DNA of 64,000 nt from Variovorax sp. Root411 (GTDB lineage: Bacteria > Pseudomonadota > Gammaproteobacteria > Burkholderiales > Burkholderiaceae_C). The notes beneath the pieces were generated by a model. It was not told where the DNA came from. It was given only the letters and a program-made list of their open reading frames with translations, and ran no database searches. Where the stretch lies: the NCBI RefSeq assembly GCF_001425205.1, contig NZ_LMDW01000001.1, positions 1,928-65,927 on the forward strand. The letters run 5' to 3'. The translations under genes and the position numbers were made by a program. Shown piece by piece: positions 53,649 through 63,497 of the stretch (the first letter of the stretch is position 1; the number at the start of each line of letters is the position of its first letter).

Positions 53649-55048
53649 GATGCGTGGGTGGCGCGCAGCGCCGCAAGCAGTTTGTCGTGCACGCCGCCGA
53701 AGCCGCCGTTGCTCATGCAGACGATGTGATCGCCCGGCCGGGCAGCGGCCACGACCTGCCTCACGAGCGGCTCGATGGCGCCGGCCACCTGCGCACGCGC
53801 GCCCATCGGCGCAAGCGCTGCCGCCGCGTCCCAGTCGAGCCCGGCCGTGTGGCAGAACGACAGGTCGGCCGATTCCAGGCTCCAGGGCAACTGCGCCGCC
53901 ATGACGCCCAGCTTCATCGTGTTGCTGCGCGGCTCGAAGGCCGCGAGGATGCGCTCACTTTGCTTGCCGGCCGCGTCGAGCTTCTGGCGCAGGCCGTCGA
54001 GGGTGGTGCGGATGGCCGTCGGGTGATGGGCGAAATCGTCATAGACCGTGATCGCCCCGCCGTCGCACTCGACCGTGCCGCGCAGTTCCATGCGCCGGCG
54101 CACATTGCGGAAGCTGCCCAGCGCCCGGGCCGCTTCGGCCGGCGCCACGCCCACGTGCTCGGCCGCGGCGATGGCGGCCAGCGCATTCATCTGGTTGTGC
54201 AGGCCCGAGAGTTCCCACTCGACCCGGCCGACGACTTCGCCCTGCTGCAGCACGTCGAAGGCGTCGTGCGAACCGCGCGCCTGCCATTTGCCGCCGGCAC
54301 CGAAACGGGCCAACTCGCTCCAGCAACCCTGGGCCAGCACGCGCTGCAGGCTTTCTTCGGTCGCGTTCACCACCAGCCGCCCGGTGGCCGGTACGGTGCG
54401 CACGAGGTGATGGAACTGGCGTTCGATGGCAGCAAGATCGTCGAAGATGTCGGCGTGATCGAACTCGAGGTTGTTCAGCACGGCGGTGCGCGGCCGGTAA
54501 TGCACGAACTTGCTGCGCTTGTCGAAGAAGGCCGTGTCGTACTCGTCGGCCTCGATCACGAAGGCCGGGCCGTCCCCCAACCGGGCCGAGACGCCGAAGT
54601 CCAGCGGCACGCCGCCCACCAGGAAGCCGGGCGCCTTGCCGCCTTTTTCCAGCACCCACGCCAGCATCGATGTGGTCGTCGTCTTGCCATGCGTGCCGGC
54701 CACGGCCAGCACATGGCGGCCCAGCAGCACGTGTTCGGCCAGCCATTGCGGGCCGCTGGTGTAGGGCTTGCCAGCGTCGAGGATGGCCTCCATCAGCGGG
54801 AACTTGGGGCTGCCGTCGGGCAGCCGTGCCCGGGACACCACGTTGCCGACCACGAACATGTCGGGCGCCAGGGAGAGCTGGTCGGCGCCGAAGCCCTCGA
54901 TCAGGTCGATGCCGAGGGCGCGCAACTGGTCGCTCATCGGCGGGTACACGCCGGCGTCGCAGCCCGTGACCCGGTGGCCTGCCTCGCGCGCCAGGGCGGC
55001 CACGCCGCCCATGAACGTGCCGCAGATACCCAGAATATGAATGTGCAT
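53645..55048 (-). CDS. mpl: UDP-MurNAc:L-Ala-D-Glu-meso-DAP tripeptide ligase Mpl
   Basis: A 467-residue Mur-ligase paralogue that reattaches recycled tripeptide to UDP-MurNAc. It begins HIHILGICGTFMGGVAAL, which separates Mpl from MurC (GIGGSGM). It has the ATP loop [29 protein letters not shown] and DDFAHHPTAIRTTL. It complements the de novo Mur enzymes of the dcw cluster. Confidence 0.95.
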   Translation of the reverse strand: MHIHILGICGTFMGGVAALAREAGHRVTGCDAGVYPPMSDQLRALGIDLIEGFGADQLSLAPDMFVVGNVVSRARLPDGSPKFPLMEAILDAGKPYTSGPQWLAEHVLLGRHVLAVAGTHGKTTTTSMLAWVLEKGGKAPGFLVGGVPLDFGVSARLGDGPAFVIEADEYDTAFFDKRSKFVHYRPRTAVLNNLEFDHADIFDDLAAIERQFHHLVRTVPATGRLVVNATEESLQRVLAQGCWSELARFGAGGKWQARGSHDAFDVLQQGEVVGRVEWELSGLHNQMNALAAIAAAEHVGVAPAEAARALGSFRNVRRRMELRGTVECDGGAITVYDDFAHHPTAIRTTLDGLRQKLDAAGKQSERILAAFEPRSNTMKLGVMAAQLPWSLESADLSFCHTAGLDWDAAAALAPMGARAQVAGAIEPLVRQVVAAARPGDHIVCMSNGGFGGVHDKLLAALRATHAS

Positions 55049-55158
55049 CGGTCGATTCTAGGGAAGCGGCATGCCGCGCCCCTGCCGGGCCGCGTGTTTC
55101 TCCCGCTCTTCGTACTGATGTTCATGTGAGGGGCGCCCACTGCGGGCAAAATGCCCCA

Positions 55159-55755
55159 ATGGACACGTCCAAGCGTGAAATTGCCGCTGTTGCTGCCCGC
55201 CTCGTCGTCGAGGAGGGGCTGGAATACGGCCCGGCCAAGCGCCGGGCCCTGCGCGACCTGGGCCTTTCGACGCGCACCGCCCTGCCGAACAACGACGAGG
55301 TCGAGGCCGAGGTGCGCGAGTACATCGAGCTTTTTTGCGCCGACACCCAGCCTCAGGAACTGCATGTGTTGCGGCTGCTCGCGCTCGAATGGATGGAGCG
55401 GATGGCCGCGTTCCGCCCTCATGTGGGCGGTGCCGTGTGGCACGGAACGGCCACACGGTTGTCGGACATTTATATTCAGTTGTTCTGCGATGACTCCAAA
55501 TCGGCCGAAATCGCCCTGATCGATCACCATGTGGACTACGAGCCGCGCATGGTGACCGGCTTCCATGGCGAGCAGGTCGAGGCACTGAGCGTGCATGCTC
55601 CGAGCCGCGCGCTCGGCGAGGAAATCGGTGTGCACCTGCTGGTCTACGACCTCGACGACCTGCGCGGTGCCCTGAAGCCCGACGCCCAGGGGCGCACGCC
55701 GCGTGGCGACCTGCCCGCGCTGCGCCGACTGATCGAACGAGAAAAGGACAAATGA
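55159..55755 (+). CDS. Conserved hypothetical protein
   Basis: A 198-residue cytosolic protein without signal peptide or membrane helix. The N-terminal third (REIAAVAARLVVEEGLEYGPAKRRA) is helical and basic. The middle (HVGGAVWHGTATRLSDIYIQLFCDDSKSAEIALIDH) has an acidic pattern that recalls a nucleotidyltransferase-like fold, but I cannot confirm a catalytic site. Similar proteins seem widespread in Burkholderiales. A CAAAAT box lies six bases before the ATG, and the TlpA-like gene starts right after its stop. Confidence 0.65.
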   Translation: MDTSKREIAAVAARLVVEEGLEYGPAKRRALRDLGLSTRTALPNNDEVEAEVREYIELFCADTQPQELHVLRLLALEWMERMAAFRPHVGGAVWHGTATRLSDIYIQLFCDDSKSAEIALIDHHVDYEPRMVTGFHGEQVEALSVHAPSRALGEEIGVHLLVYDLDDLRGALKPDAQGRTPRGDLPALRRLIEREKDK

Positions 55756-56301
55756 ATGACTTCTTCGCCCACCCGACGCGGCATGCTCTATGCCGGCGTG
55801 GCGGCCGCGGCTGCGGCCGCCGGGCTTGGTGGCGCCTGGTTGAAGGAACGCAGCAGCGGTACGGGCGGTGAGATGCTCGACGCGGCCTTCTGGGCCCAGA
55901 GTTTCGAGCGGCCGGAGGGCGGCAACCTCGTGCTGTCGAGCCTGCGCGGCAAGCCGCTGCTGCTCAACTTCTGGGCGACGTGGTGCCCGCCATGCGTCGA
56001 GGAAATGCCCATGATCGACGCCTTTTTCCGTGAACAGGGTGCCAATGGCTGGCACGTGGTTGGATTGGCCATCGATCAACCGAGTGCCGTGCGCAAATTC
56101 CTGCAGCGTACGCCGGTCACCTACCCGACTGGCCTGGCCGGTTTGCAAGGTACGGAACTGGTCAAGAGTCTGGGCAACACGGGCGGCGGCTTGCCCTTCA
56201 CGCTGGTCCTGAATGCAAACGGCTCCGTGGCGGCCCGTAAAATGGGCAAGCTCGATGCCACCGACCTGAACACTTGGCGGCGTGAACTGGTTCACGGTTA
56301 G
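55756..56301 (+). CDS. TlpA-like exported thioredoxin-fold protein
   Basis: A 181-residue periplasmic thiol-disulfide protein. The N-terminus has TRRGML followed by an Ala/Gly-rich hydrophobic segment, a possible Tat-type signal or membrane anchor. The redox site is FWATWCPPCVEEMP. GGGLPFTLVLNANG supplies the cis-Pro. Family members reduce cytochrome c apoproteins or other exported thiols; no cytochrome maturation gene is near. The ATG follows the previous stop directly. Confidence 0.88.
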   Translation: MTSSPTRRGMLYAGVAAAAAAAGLGGAWLKERSSGTGGEMLDAAFWAQSFERPEGGNLVLSSLRGKPLLLNFWATWCPPCVEEMPMIDAFFREQGANGWHVVGLAIDQPSAVRKFLQRTPVTYPTGLAGLQGTELVKSLGNTGGGLPFTLVLNANGSVAARKMGKLDATDLNTWRRELVHG

Positions 56302-56318
56302 AATCAGTTCCTTACGCT

Positions 56319-56356
56319 GGCGTTAGACGCCGAAAGCCGAAAATCACCGATTTTCG
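56319..56356 (+). other. Two perfect tandem hairpins upstream of accB
   Basis: GGCGT-TAG-ACGCC (56319-56331) and CGAAAATC-ACC-GATTTTCG (56338-56356) are both perfect with 3-nt loops. They lie between the TlpA-like stop and accB. TTATAT at 56363-56368 could be a -10 box. They may be a terminator-like end of the upstream transcript or an operator for accBC. Function is inferred only from position. Confidence 0.5.
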
Positions 56357-56401
56357 AACAAGTTATATCCTGAAGACCGGCTCAGCCGGCACTGGAGTCC
56401 C

Positions 56402-56872
56402 ATGGATCTGCGCAAACTCAAGACACTGATCGATCTGGTGTCCGAATCGAATATTTCCGAACTGGAAATCACGGAAACCGAAGGCAAGGTTCGCATCGTC
56501 AAAGGCGGTGGTGCCGCCCCCGTGCAGTATGTGCAAACCCTGGCAGCGCCTCAGGCGACCGCCGCACCCGCAGTCACCGCTGGTGCTCCGGCGGCATCCG
56601 CCGTGGCCGGCGCTCCGGCAGCCGAAGCCGCACCGGCAGGCCATGCCGTGAAGTCGCCGATGGTCGGCACCTTCTACCGTTCGTCCAGCCCCGGTGCCGC
56701 CGCCTTCGTCGAAGTCGGCAGCAAGGTGAACGAGGGTGACACGGTCTGCATCATCGAAGCGATGAAGATCCTCAACGAAATCGAAGCCGACAAATCCGGC
56801 ACGATCACCCAGATCCTCGGCGAAAACGGCCAGGCGGTCGAATACGGACAGCCGCTGTTCATCATCGAGTGA
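56402..56872 (+). CDS. accB: Biotin carboxyl carrier protein of acetyl-CoA carboxylase
   Basis: A 156-residue carrier. The N-terminal helix region ([21 protein letters not shown]), an Ala/Pro linker (about 50-80) and the biotinyl domain are visible. The biotin lysine is Lys122 in [13 protein letters not shown]. It shuttles carboxyl groups from AccC to the carboxyltransferase in fatty-acid synthesis. accC follows 2 nt after its stop. Confidence 0.96.
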   Translation: MDLRKLKTLIDLVSESNISELEITETEGKVRIVKGGGAAPVQYVQTLAAPQATAAPAVTAGAPAASAVAGAPAAEAAPAGHAVKSPMVGTFYRSSSPGAAAFVEVGSKVNEGDTVCIIEAMKILNEIEADKSGTITQILGENGQAVEYGQPLFIIE

Positions 56873-56874
56873 CC

Positions 56875-58224
56875 ATGTTCAAGAAGATTCTGGTTGCGAA
56901 CCGGGGAGAGATTGCGCTCCGGATTCAGCGTGCCTGCAGTGAACTCGGCATCAAGGCCGTGATGGTCTATTCCGAGGCTGACCGCGACGCGAAGTACGTC
57001 AAGCTCGCCGAAGAAGCGGTGTGCATCGGCCCGGCCCCATCGGCGCAGAGCTACCTCAACATGCCGGCGATCATCTCTGCGGCCGAAGTGACCGACGCCG
57101 AAGCCATCCACCCCGGCTATGGCTTCCTGAGCGAGAACGCGAACTTCGCCGAGCGTGTGGAGCAAAGCGGTTTCCAGTTCATCGGCCCGACGCCCGACAA
57201 CATCCGCACGATGGGCGACAAGGTGTCGGCCAAGCAGGCCATGATCAAGGCCGGCGTGCCGTGCGTGCCCGGCTCCGAGGGCGAACTCTCGGACGACGCC
57301 GCCACCAACAAGCGCATCGCGCGTGCCATCGGCTACCCGGTCATCATCAAGGCGGCGGGCGGCGGCGGTGGCCGCGGCATGCGCGTGGTGCATACCGAGG
57401 CGGCACTGGTCAATGCGATCCAGATGACCAAGGCGGAAGCCGGCGCGGCCTTCAGCAACCCGGCCGTGTACATGGAGAAGTTTCTCCAGAACCCGCGCCA
57501 CATCGAGATCCAGATCCTCGCGGACAAGCACAAGAACGCCGTCTACCTGGGCGAGCGCGACTGCTCCATGCAGCGCCGCCACCAGAAGGTGATCGAGGAA
57601 TCGCCCGCCCCGGGCATTCCGCGCAAGCTGATCGAGAAGATCGGCGAGCGCTGCGCTGCCGCCTGCAAGAAGATCAACTACCGCGGCGCCGGCACCTTCG
57701 AGTTCCTCTACGAAAACGGCGAGTTCTATTTCATCGAAATGAACACGCGCGTGCAGGTGGAGCACCCGGTGACGGAGTTCACCACGGGCATCGACATCGT
57801 CAAGACGCAGATCATGGTCGCGGCCGGCGAGAAGCTGCCGTTCACGCAGCGCCAGATCCAGATGCACGGCCATGCCATCGAGGTGCGCATCAATGCCGAG
57901 GACGCGTGGAAGTTCACGCCGTCGCCAGGCCGCATCACGATGTGGCATCCGCCGGGCGGCCCGGGCGTTCGCGTCGATTCGCACGCGTACACCAACTACT
58001 TCGTGCCGCCGAACTACGACTCGATGATCGGCAAGATCATCGTCTACGGCGACACGCGCGAGCAGGCCATGGCCCGCATGCGCACCGCGCTCAACGAGAC
58101 CGTGATCGAAGGCATCTCGACCAACATCCCGCTGCACCGCGAGCTGATGGTCGACTCCAAGTTCATGACCGGCGGCACCAACATCCACTACCTGGAAGAG
58201 TGGCTGGCTGCACACAAGCGCTGA
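56875..58224 (+). CDS. accC: Acetyl-CoA carboxylase biotin carboxylase subunit
   Basis: A 449-residue ATP-grasp enzyme. It starts [15 protein letters not shown]. The ATP site shows [29 protein letters not shown], and [16 protein letters not shown] for biotin and metal binding. It carboxylates biotin on AccB. A GTG at 56869 overlapping the accB stop is a less likely start. Confidence 0.97.
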   Translation: MFKKILVANRGEIALRIQRACSELGIKAVMVYSEADRDAKYVKLAEEAVCIGPAPSAQSYLNMPAIISAAEVTDAEAIHPGYGFLSENANFAERVEQSGFQFIGPTPDNIRTMGDKVSAKQAMIKAGVPCVPGSEGELSDDAATNKRIARAIGYPVIIKAAGGGGGRGMRVVHTEAALVNAIQMTKAEAGAAFSNPAVYMEKFLQNPRHIEIQILADKHKNAVYLGERDCSMQRRHQKVIEESPAPGIPRKLIEKIGERCAAACKKINYRGAGTFEFLYENGEFYFIEMNTRVQVEHPVTEFTTGIDIVKTQIMVAAGEKLPFTQRQIQMHGHAIEVRINAEDAWKFTPSPGRITMWHPPGGPGVRVDSHAYTNYFVPPNYDSMIGKIIVYGDTREQAMARMRTALNETVIEGISTNIPLHRELMVDSKFMTGGTNIHYLEEWLAAHKR

Positions 58225-58238
58225 CCGGAAAGCCCGCG

Positions 58239-59123
58239 ATGTTTGAACTTCGCCTCATGGCGCCGGAAGACCGGGTCGAAACGCTCAGCGACGCCCTCGA
58301 TGCACTTGATGCATTGAGCGTGTCGGTGGAGGACGCCGACGCGCAGACCGATGCAGAGCAGGCACTGTTCGGCGAACCGGGCTTGCCGCCGCCAAAAGAG
58401 GGCTGGCAGCGTTCGCGCGTGATCGCTCTGTTCCCTGACGAGGCGCTCGCGAAAGAGGCTGCGTCGGTGCTGGTGCTGCAGGACTTCTTCGAAGGCTGCG
58501 AGGTGCTCGGCATCGCGCCCGTGCCCGAGCAGGACTGGGTGCGCCTCACGCAATCGCAGTTCGCACCGGTCGAGATCACGCCCGAATTCTGGATCGTGCC
58601 GACGTGGCACGAGCCGCCCGGGCAGGCCAGACAGGTGATCCGGCTCGACCCGGGCCTGGCCTTCGGCACCGGCACGCATCCCACCACGCGCATGTGCCTG
58701 CGATGGATCGCCACGCAAGGCACGCTCGGCAATCAGCGCATGCTCGACTACGGCTGCGGCTCCGGCATTCTCGCGATCGGTGCGGCGAAGTTCGGCGCGG
58801 CCGACATCGACGCCGTCGACATCGACGAAGCCGCGGTTTCGTCGACCCGCCTCAACGCCGAGGCCAACGGCGTCCGGCTGAATGCCGGCCTGCCTGAAGC
58901 GGCCAAGGGCCAGTACGACACCGTGCTCGCCAACATCCTGGCCACGCCGCTCAAGGTGCTGGCGCCGCTGCTGCGCAGCCACGTGAAGGCGGGTGGATCG
59001 CTGGTGCTGGCCGGCATTCTCGAGCGCCAGGCCGACGAGCTGAAGGAAGCCTATGCGCCTTACGCTGCGCTCGAAGTTAGCGACACCGAGGACGGCTGGA
59101 TCCTCATGACCGCGCGCTGCTGA
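58239..59123 (+). CDS. prmA: Ribosomal protein L11 methyltransferase PrmA
   Basis: A 294-residue enzyme that trimethylates L11. It has an N-terminal substrate-binding domain and the C-terminal SAM fold with LAFGTGTHPTTRMCLRW, LDYGCGSGILAIGAAKFGA and VLANILATPL. It follows accC by 14 nt, a common betaproteobacterial order. A 7-bp hairpin (59126-59132 with 59145-59151) follows the stop, without a T-run. Confidence 0.95.
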   Translation: MFELRLMAPEDRVETLSDALDALDALSVSVEDADAQTDAEQALFGEPGLPPPKEGWQRSRVIALFPDEALAKEAASVLVLQDFFEGCEVLGIAPVPEQDWVRLTQSQFAPVEITPEFWIVPTWHEPPGQARQVIRLDPGLAFGTGTHPTTRMCLRWIATQGTLGNQRMLDYGCGSGILAIGAAKFGAADIDAVDIDEAAVSSTRLNAEANGVRLNAGLPEAAKGQYDTVLANILATPLKVLAPLLRSHVKAGGSLVLAGILERQADELKEAYAPYAALEVSDTEDGWILMTARC

Positions 59124-59178
59124 GTCGCCGCATCGCGCCCCTCTTGCGGCGAGGGCGCAACCCTACAATCGCCCGGTC

Positions 59179-60531
59179 ATGAGTCTCGTCACGCGCTGCC
59201 CTGCCTGCACCACCACCTTCAAGGTGGTGCGCGACCAGCTTCGCATTTCGGACGGCTGGGTGCGCTGTGGCCGGTGCAGCCATGTGTTCGACGCCACGCT
59301 CGATCTGCACGAGGCGCCGGATGGCGCTCCGGCGAATGCGTCGCTGCCGCCGCAGGGCGGTGGCTACATGCCGGGGCTGGTCGAGTCTTCCCCGGAGTCC
59401 AAGGCGGCGCCCGATTCGGAACACCGGCAGCCGGCGGAAGAAGCGGATTTCCTCGACAACGAGCCCGAGCAACAACCTCGGCACACGCCGCCACCGGAAG
59501 TTCCGGAATCTGCACCGTCGCCTGCGGCCGTGTCGGCTCCGCCAGCGCCGGCGTTCTCGCTGTCATTGCCCGAACACGGCATTGACGAACCGTGGTCCGA
59601 CCTCGACGCCAGCGAGCCCGCGTGGAAGCCGCCGCCGAGCACGCTGCCGCCGTTTCCGAACATCGACCTGAATCTCGCTTCACCGCCCCCTGCGCCGTCA
59701 CCTCCGGCACCACCGCTGCCCGTCGCCTCGGGCATCAAGACGCGCGCGCTGATCGAGCATGCGAGCATCGACGACGATGGGGAAGGGGAGCGCGAGCGGC
59801 AGGAGAAAGACCACGACCAGGTGCAGATGCAGAAGGCGCTGCGCCGGGCCCGCGCCAAGTCGGCCAAGATCGCGAGCGCCAAGGCCCGTGAGGAGCGCGC
59901 GGCCGCGAAGGCGCCGGCCGTGGTGGTGCAGGCGGAGAGCGAAAGCGAGCTTGGCCCTGCGTTCTCCTCGGACTTCGAACTGCCGGTGGGCCATCCCCTC
60001 GCAGACGAGGACGAGCTCGCCGAGAAGGCGCCCGGCTTCTGGCAGCGCAAGGGCGTGCGCATCTTGCTGATCTTGTTGGTGGTGCTCGCCGTACTGCTGC
60101 TCATCGTTCAGGTCATTCGCCATGAGCGCGACGGCATCGCGGCGCGCCAGCCGAACCTTCGGCCTGCCCTTGCGGCGCTGTGCCAGTACACCGGCTGCGA
60201 ACTCGCGGCCCTGCGCCAGATCGGCGACATCGTCATCGAAGGCGCGGCCTTCGCTCGCGAGAAGAGCGGCGGCAACGACTACCGCCTGAGCTTCACCCTG
60301 CGCAATGGCGCGACCGTGCCGCTCGCCATGCCGTCCGTCGAACTCTCGCTGCTCGACACGCAGGAGCGTGCGGTGGTGCGCCGTGTGCTGATGCCGGCGG
60401 ACTATGGCGCGCCGGCGGTGCTGCCGGCCCGCGCCGACCGCGCGGCCTCGCTGCCTCTGGTCTTGTCCGCCTCGGAGGCCGCGGCGCTGCCGCCCATCGC
60501 GGGCTACCGCGTCGAAGCTTTCTATCCCTGA
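59179..60531 (+). CDS. MJ0042 zinc-ribbon / DUF3426 membrane protein
   Basis: A 450-residue protein. The N-terminal zinc ribbon has C7-x2-C10 and C30-x2-C33 (RCPACTTTF, VRCGRCSHVF). A long Pro/Glu/Ala-rich linker follows, then a charged helix (about 215-250). One membrane helix lies at about 294-313 (ILLILLVVLAVLLLIVQV). The C-terminal DUF3426 domain faces the periplasm. The family often follows prmA; its function is unknown. TACAAT (59164-59169) lies nine bases before the ATG with no ribosome site between. Confidence 0.85.
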   Translation: MSLVTRCPACTTTFKVVRDQLRISDGWVRCGRCSHVFDATLDLHEAPDGAPANASLPPQGGGYMPGLVESSPESKAAPDSEHRQPAEEADFLDNEPEQQPRHTPPPEVPESAPSPAAVSAPPAPAFSLSLPEHGIDEPWSDLDASEPAWKPPPSTLPPFPNIDLNLASPPPAPSPPAPPLPVASGIKTRALIEHASIDDDGEGERERQEKDHDQVQMQKALRRARAKSAKIASAKAREERAAAKAPAVVVQAESESELGPAFSSDFELPVGHPLADEDELAEKAPGFWQRKGVRILLILLVVLAVLLLIVQVIRHERDGIAARQPNLRPALAALCQYTGCELAALRQIGDIVIEGAAFAREKSGGNDYRLSFTLRNGATVPLAMPSVELSLLDTQERAVVRRVLMPADYGAPAVLPARADRAASLPLVLSASEAAALPPIAGYRVEAFYP

Positions 60532-60591
60532 GCGGCGGCGCCTGCCTGCACGCGTCCTTTACTTCCCCAATCTTTTACCAACGGTGCACCC

Positions 60592-61494
60592 ATGGCAGCA
60601 GTGATTTGCGGTTCCCTCGCATTCGACACCATCATGACTTTCGAGGGCCGGTTTGCCGACCAGATTCTTCCGGACCAGCTGCACATTCTCAATGTGTCGT
60701 TCCTGGTGCCGACGCTGCGCCGTGACTTCGGCGGCTGCGCGGGCAACATCGCCTACAGCCTCAATGCGTTGGGCGGCACCGCGCTGCCCATGGCGACGCT
60801 CGGCAGCGACGGCGCGTCGTACCTCGAGCGCATGCGCTCGCTGGGCATCGACACGGGGTTCGTGCGCCAGCTCGACGACACCTTCACCGCGCAGGCGATG
60901 ATCATGAGCGACGTCGACAACAACCAGATCACCGCCTTCCACCCCGGCGCGATGCAGCAGGCGCACATCACGAAAGTGGCGGCGCGGGACGACATCAAGC
61001 TCGGCATCATCGCGCCCGATGGCCGCGACGCGATGCTGCAGCACGCGGAGCAATTCGCCGCCGCCGGCATTCCGTTCGTGTTCGATCCGGGCCAGGGCCT
61101 GCCGATGTTCGACGGCGAGGCGCTGCGCCATTTCGTCGACCTTGCGAGCTGGGTGGTGGTGAACGACTACGAAGGCAAGATGCTGTCGCAGCGCACCGGC
61201 TGGAGCCTGGCCGAGATCTCGAAGCGCGTGCGTGGCCTGGTGGTCACGCTGGCGGCCGAGGGCTGCGAGGTATGGACCGATGGCGAGCGCGAGCATGTGC
61301 CTGGCGTGGTCGCGGCCGAAGTGGTCGAGCCCACGGGGTGCGGCGACGCCTGGCGCGGCGCGCTGCTGTTCGGCCTGGAAAAGGGTTGGCCGCTGGCGCA
61401 GTGCGCCGCACTGGGCAACAAGGTCGGTGCGCTCAAGATCGCGCAGCGCGGCCCGCAGAACTACGAGATCGACCGCAAGGCCTTGGGCCTCTGA
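60592..61494 (+). CDS. PfkB-family carbohydrate/nucleoside kinase
   Basis: A 300-residue kinase. It begins VICGSLAFDTIMTFEG, has DFGGCAGNIAYSLNALGG near residue 45 and the signature EPTGCGDAWRGALLFG, with catalytic Asp252. The family phosphorylates sugars or nucleosides; the spacing and the GCGD variant resemble adenosine-kinase-like members of Burkholderiales. The substrate is not set by sequence. It is followed by a strong terminator. Confidence 0.88.
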   Translation: MAAVICGSLAFDTIMTFEGRFADQILPDQLHILNVSFLVPTLRRDFGGCAGNIAYSLNALGGTALPMATLGSDGASYLERMRSLGIDTGFVRQLDDTFTAQAMIMSDVDNNQITAFHPGAMQQAHITKVAARDDIKLGIIAPDGRDAMLQHAEQFAAAGIPFVFDPGQGLPMFDGEALRHFVDLASWVVVNDYEGKMLSQRTGWSLAEISKRVRGLVVTLAAEGCEVWTDGEREHVPGVVAAEVVEPTGCGDAWRGALLFGLEKGWPLAQCAALGNKVGALKIAQRGPQNYEIDRKALGL

Positions 61495-61520
61495 TCTTCT
61501 TTCTTCTGGAAGCTCCAGTA

Positions 61521-61554
61521 AAAAAGCCCGGCACCGCAAGGTGCCGGGCTTTTT
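61521..61554. terminator. Bidirectional intrinsic terminator
   Basis: AAAAAGCCCGGCACC (61521-61535), GCAA tetraloop, GGTGCCGGGCTTTTT (61540-61554). The perfect stem is flanked by A- and T-runs, so it can end both the PfkB transcript and the convergent H1-like transcript. Confidence 0.95.
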
Positions 61555-61576
61555 GCCTTCAAGGCCGCTGAGAAAC

Positions 61577-62098
61577 TCAGGGCTTGCTGGCCGTGGGAAA
61601 CGGCCAGGCTGCCTGGGGATTCAGCGTCGTTTGCGCCGCAGGGGCAGGCGCTACGGCTGCAGCCTTGGCGGGTGCAGCGGCCTTGGGAGCCTTCTTCGCA
61701 GCAGGCTTCTTGGCAGCAGGCTTTTTCGCGGCTTTCTTGGCCGCAGCCTTTTTCGCAGGCGCCTTCTTGGCAGCAGCCTTCTTCGCAGGGGCCTTCTTGG
61801 CGGCTGCCTTCTTGGCAGGAGCCTTCTTCGCCGCCGCCTTCTTGGCTGGCGCCTTCTTCGCTGCGGCCTTCTTCGCCGGAGCCTTCTTGGCAGCGGCCTT
61901 CTTGGCCGGTGCTGCCTTCTTCGCGGCTACCTTCTTCGCAGGCGCCTTCTTGGCGGCTACCTTCTTCGCTGCGACCTTCTTGGCCGGAGCCTTCTTCGCA
62001 GCTACCTTCTTGGCGGGAGCCTTCTTGGCTGCGACCTTCTTTGCCGGAGCCTTCTTTGCAGCGGCTTTCTTAGCCGGCGCTTTCTTTGCAGTTGCCAT
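61577..62098 (-). CDS. Histone H1-like nucleoid protein
   Basis: A 173-residue protein of which about 130 residues are degenerate repeats of [16 protein letters not shown] stretch and an Ala-rich linker follow, and the end is [17 protein letters not shown]. It resembles the H1-like proteins of betaproteobacteria and AlgP. It should bind DNA through charge and help compact the nucleoid or modulate transcription. AAGGAG precedes the ATG on the minus strand. The gene itself is a tandem GCC/AAG-rich repeat and prone to length change. Confidence 0.85.
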   Translation of the reverse strand: MATAKKAPAKKAAAKKAPAKKVAAKKAPAKKVAAKKAPAKKVAAKKVAAKKAPAKKVAAKKAAPAKKAAAKKAPAKKAAAKKAPAKKAAAKKAPAKKAAAKKAPAKKAAAKKAPAKKAAAKKAAKKPAAKKPAAKKAPKAAAPAKAAAVAPAPAAQTTLNPQAAWPFPTASKP

Positions 62099-62294
62099 TT
62101 CTATTTCTCCTTGATCAAGTTGAAAAAATCAACCTATTGAAGCACTCCACGCACGTTGGGTAGCGTGAAGCGATCCATGGCGTTGGAATCTGAGTCCAGC
62201 ACCATGAACACCTGAGCCCTCGTCCATGCCGCGCTCTTCGGCGCGATCGGTGGCAAGGGCAATTCTTGAATTCATTAATTATTGTCGGAAAGAT

Positions 62295-63497
62295 TCAATC
62301 CCAGGAGAGCGCACCACCCGACTGGTACTCGATCACGCGGGTTTCGAAAAAGTTGCGCTCTTTCTTCAGGTCAATCATTTCGCTCATCCAGGGGAAGGGA
62401 TTTTCTTCGTTGGGGAAGAGCGTTTCGAGGCCGATCTGCTGCGCGCGCCGGTTGGCGATGTACCGCAGGTAGCCTTTGAACATGGAGGCGTTCATGCCGA
62501 GCACGCCGCGGGGCATGGTGTCTTCGGCGTATTTGTATTCGAGCTCGACGGCGCGCATGAAGAGCGCCTTGATCTCGGCCTTGAACTCGGTTGTCCACAG
62601 GCCGGGGTTTTCGAGCTTGAGCTGGTTGATCAGGTCGATGCCGAAGTTGCAGTGCATCGACTCGTCGCGCAGGATGTACTGGTACTGCTCGGCGGCGCCG
62701 GTCATCTTGTTCTGGCGGCCGAGCGCAAGGATCTGCGTGAAGCCGACGTAGAAGAAGAGACCTTCCATCAGGCAGGCGAACACGATGAGCGACTTGAGCA
62801 GCGTCTGGTCGGTCTCGTGGGTGCCGGTCTTGAAGAGCGGGTCGCTGATGGCGTCGATGAACGGGAGCAGGAACTGGTCCTTCTCGCGGATCGACTGCAC
62901 TTCGTTGTAGGCGTTGAAGATCTCGCTCTCGTCCAGGCCGAGCGACTCGACGATGTACTGGTACGCGTGCGTGTGGATTGCTTCCTCGAAGGCCTGGCGC
63001 AGCAGGAACTGGCGGCATTCGGGCGCCGTGATGTGGCGGTAGGTGCCCAGCACGATGTTGTTGGCGGCCAGCGAATCGGCGGTCACGAAGAAACCGAGGT
63101 TGCGCTTGACGATGCGGCGCTCGTCTTCGGTGAGGCCGTTCGGGTCTTTCCAGAGCGCGATGTCGCGCGTCATGTTCACTTCCTGCGGCATCCAGTGGTT
63201 GGCGCAGGTGGCCAGGTACTTCTCCCAGGCCCACTTGTACTTGAACGGCACCAACTGGTTGACGTCGGTCTGGCCATTGATGATGCGCTTGTCGGAAGCC
63301 TTGACGCGCTGGGCGACGGGTGCTGCGGCACGCATCGTGTGTTGCTGCGCAAGCTGTGCAGTTTGCGCGAGCGACGAAGTCGGAGCATCCACCACACGGC
63401 CTGCGGGCGAACCGCTGGTCGATGCGTTGTGGTGCTGCAATCCTTGCTGCATATCCTTTGGTAAGGAGGGCTTGACTTCTTCGTCCCAGGTCAACAT
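62295..63497 (-). CDS. nrdB: Class I ribonucleotide reductase small subunit NrdB
   Basis: About 400 residues. Diiron-site motifs: [17 protein letters not shown] and [14 protein letters not shown], with [11 protein letters not shown] near the C-terminus. It holds the radical cofactor used by NrdA. The ATG at 63497 (MLTWDEEV) is chosen; a TTG at 63509 would add four residues. Neither has a clear ribosome site. nrdA lies upstream in the same direction, 186 nt away. Confidence 0.94.
   Translation of the reverse strand: MLTWDEEVKPSLPKDMQQGLQHHNASTSGSPAGRVVDAPTSSLAQTAQLAQQHTMRAAAPVAQRVKASDKRIINGQTDVNQLVPFKYKWAWEKYLATCANHWMPQEVNMTRDIALWKDPNGLTEDERRIVKRNLGFFVTADSLAANNIVLGTYRHITAPECRQFLLRQAFEEAIHTHAYQYIVESLGLDESEIFNAYNEVQSIREKDQFLLPFIDAISDPLFKTGTHETDQTLLKSLIVFACLMEGLFFYVGFTQILALGRQNKMTGAAEQYQYILRDESMHCNFGIDLINQLKLENPGLWTTEFKAEIKALFMRAVELEYKYAEDTMPRGVLGMNASMFKGYLRYIANRRAQQIGLETLFPNEENPFPWMSEMIDLKKERNFFETRVIEYQSGGALSWD

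Noticed and set aside
61577..62098. CRISPR-like tandem repeat array
   Set aside because: The periodicity is codon-based (AAKKAPAKK units) within one open frame, with no spacers; it is coding repeat.
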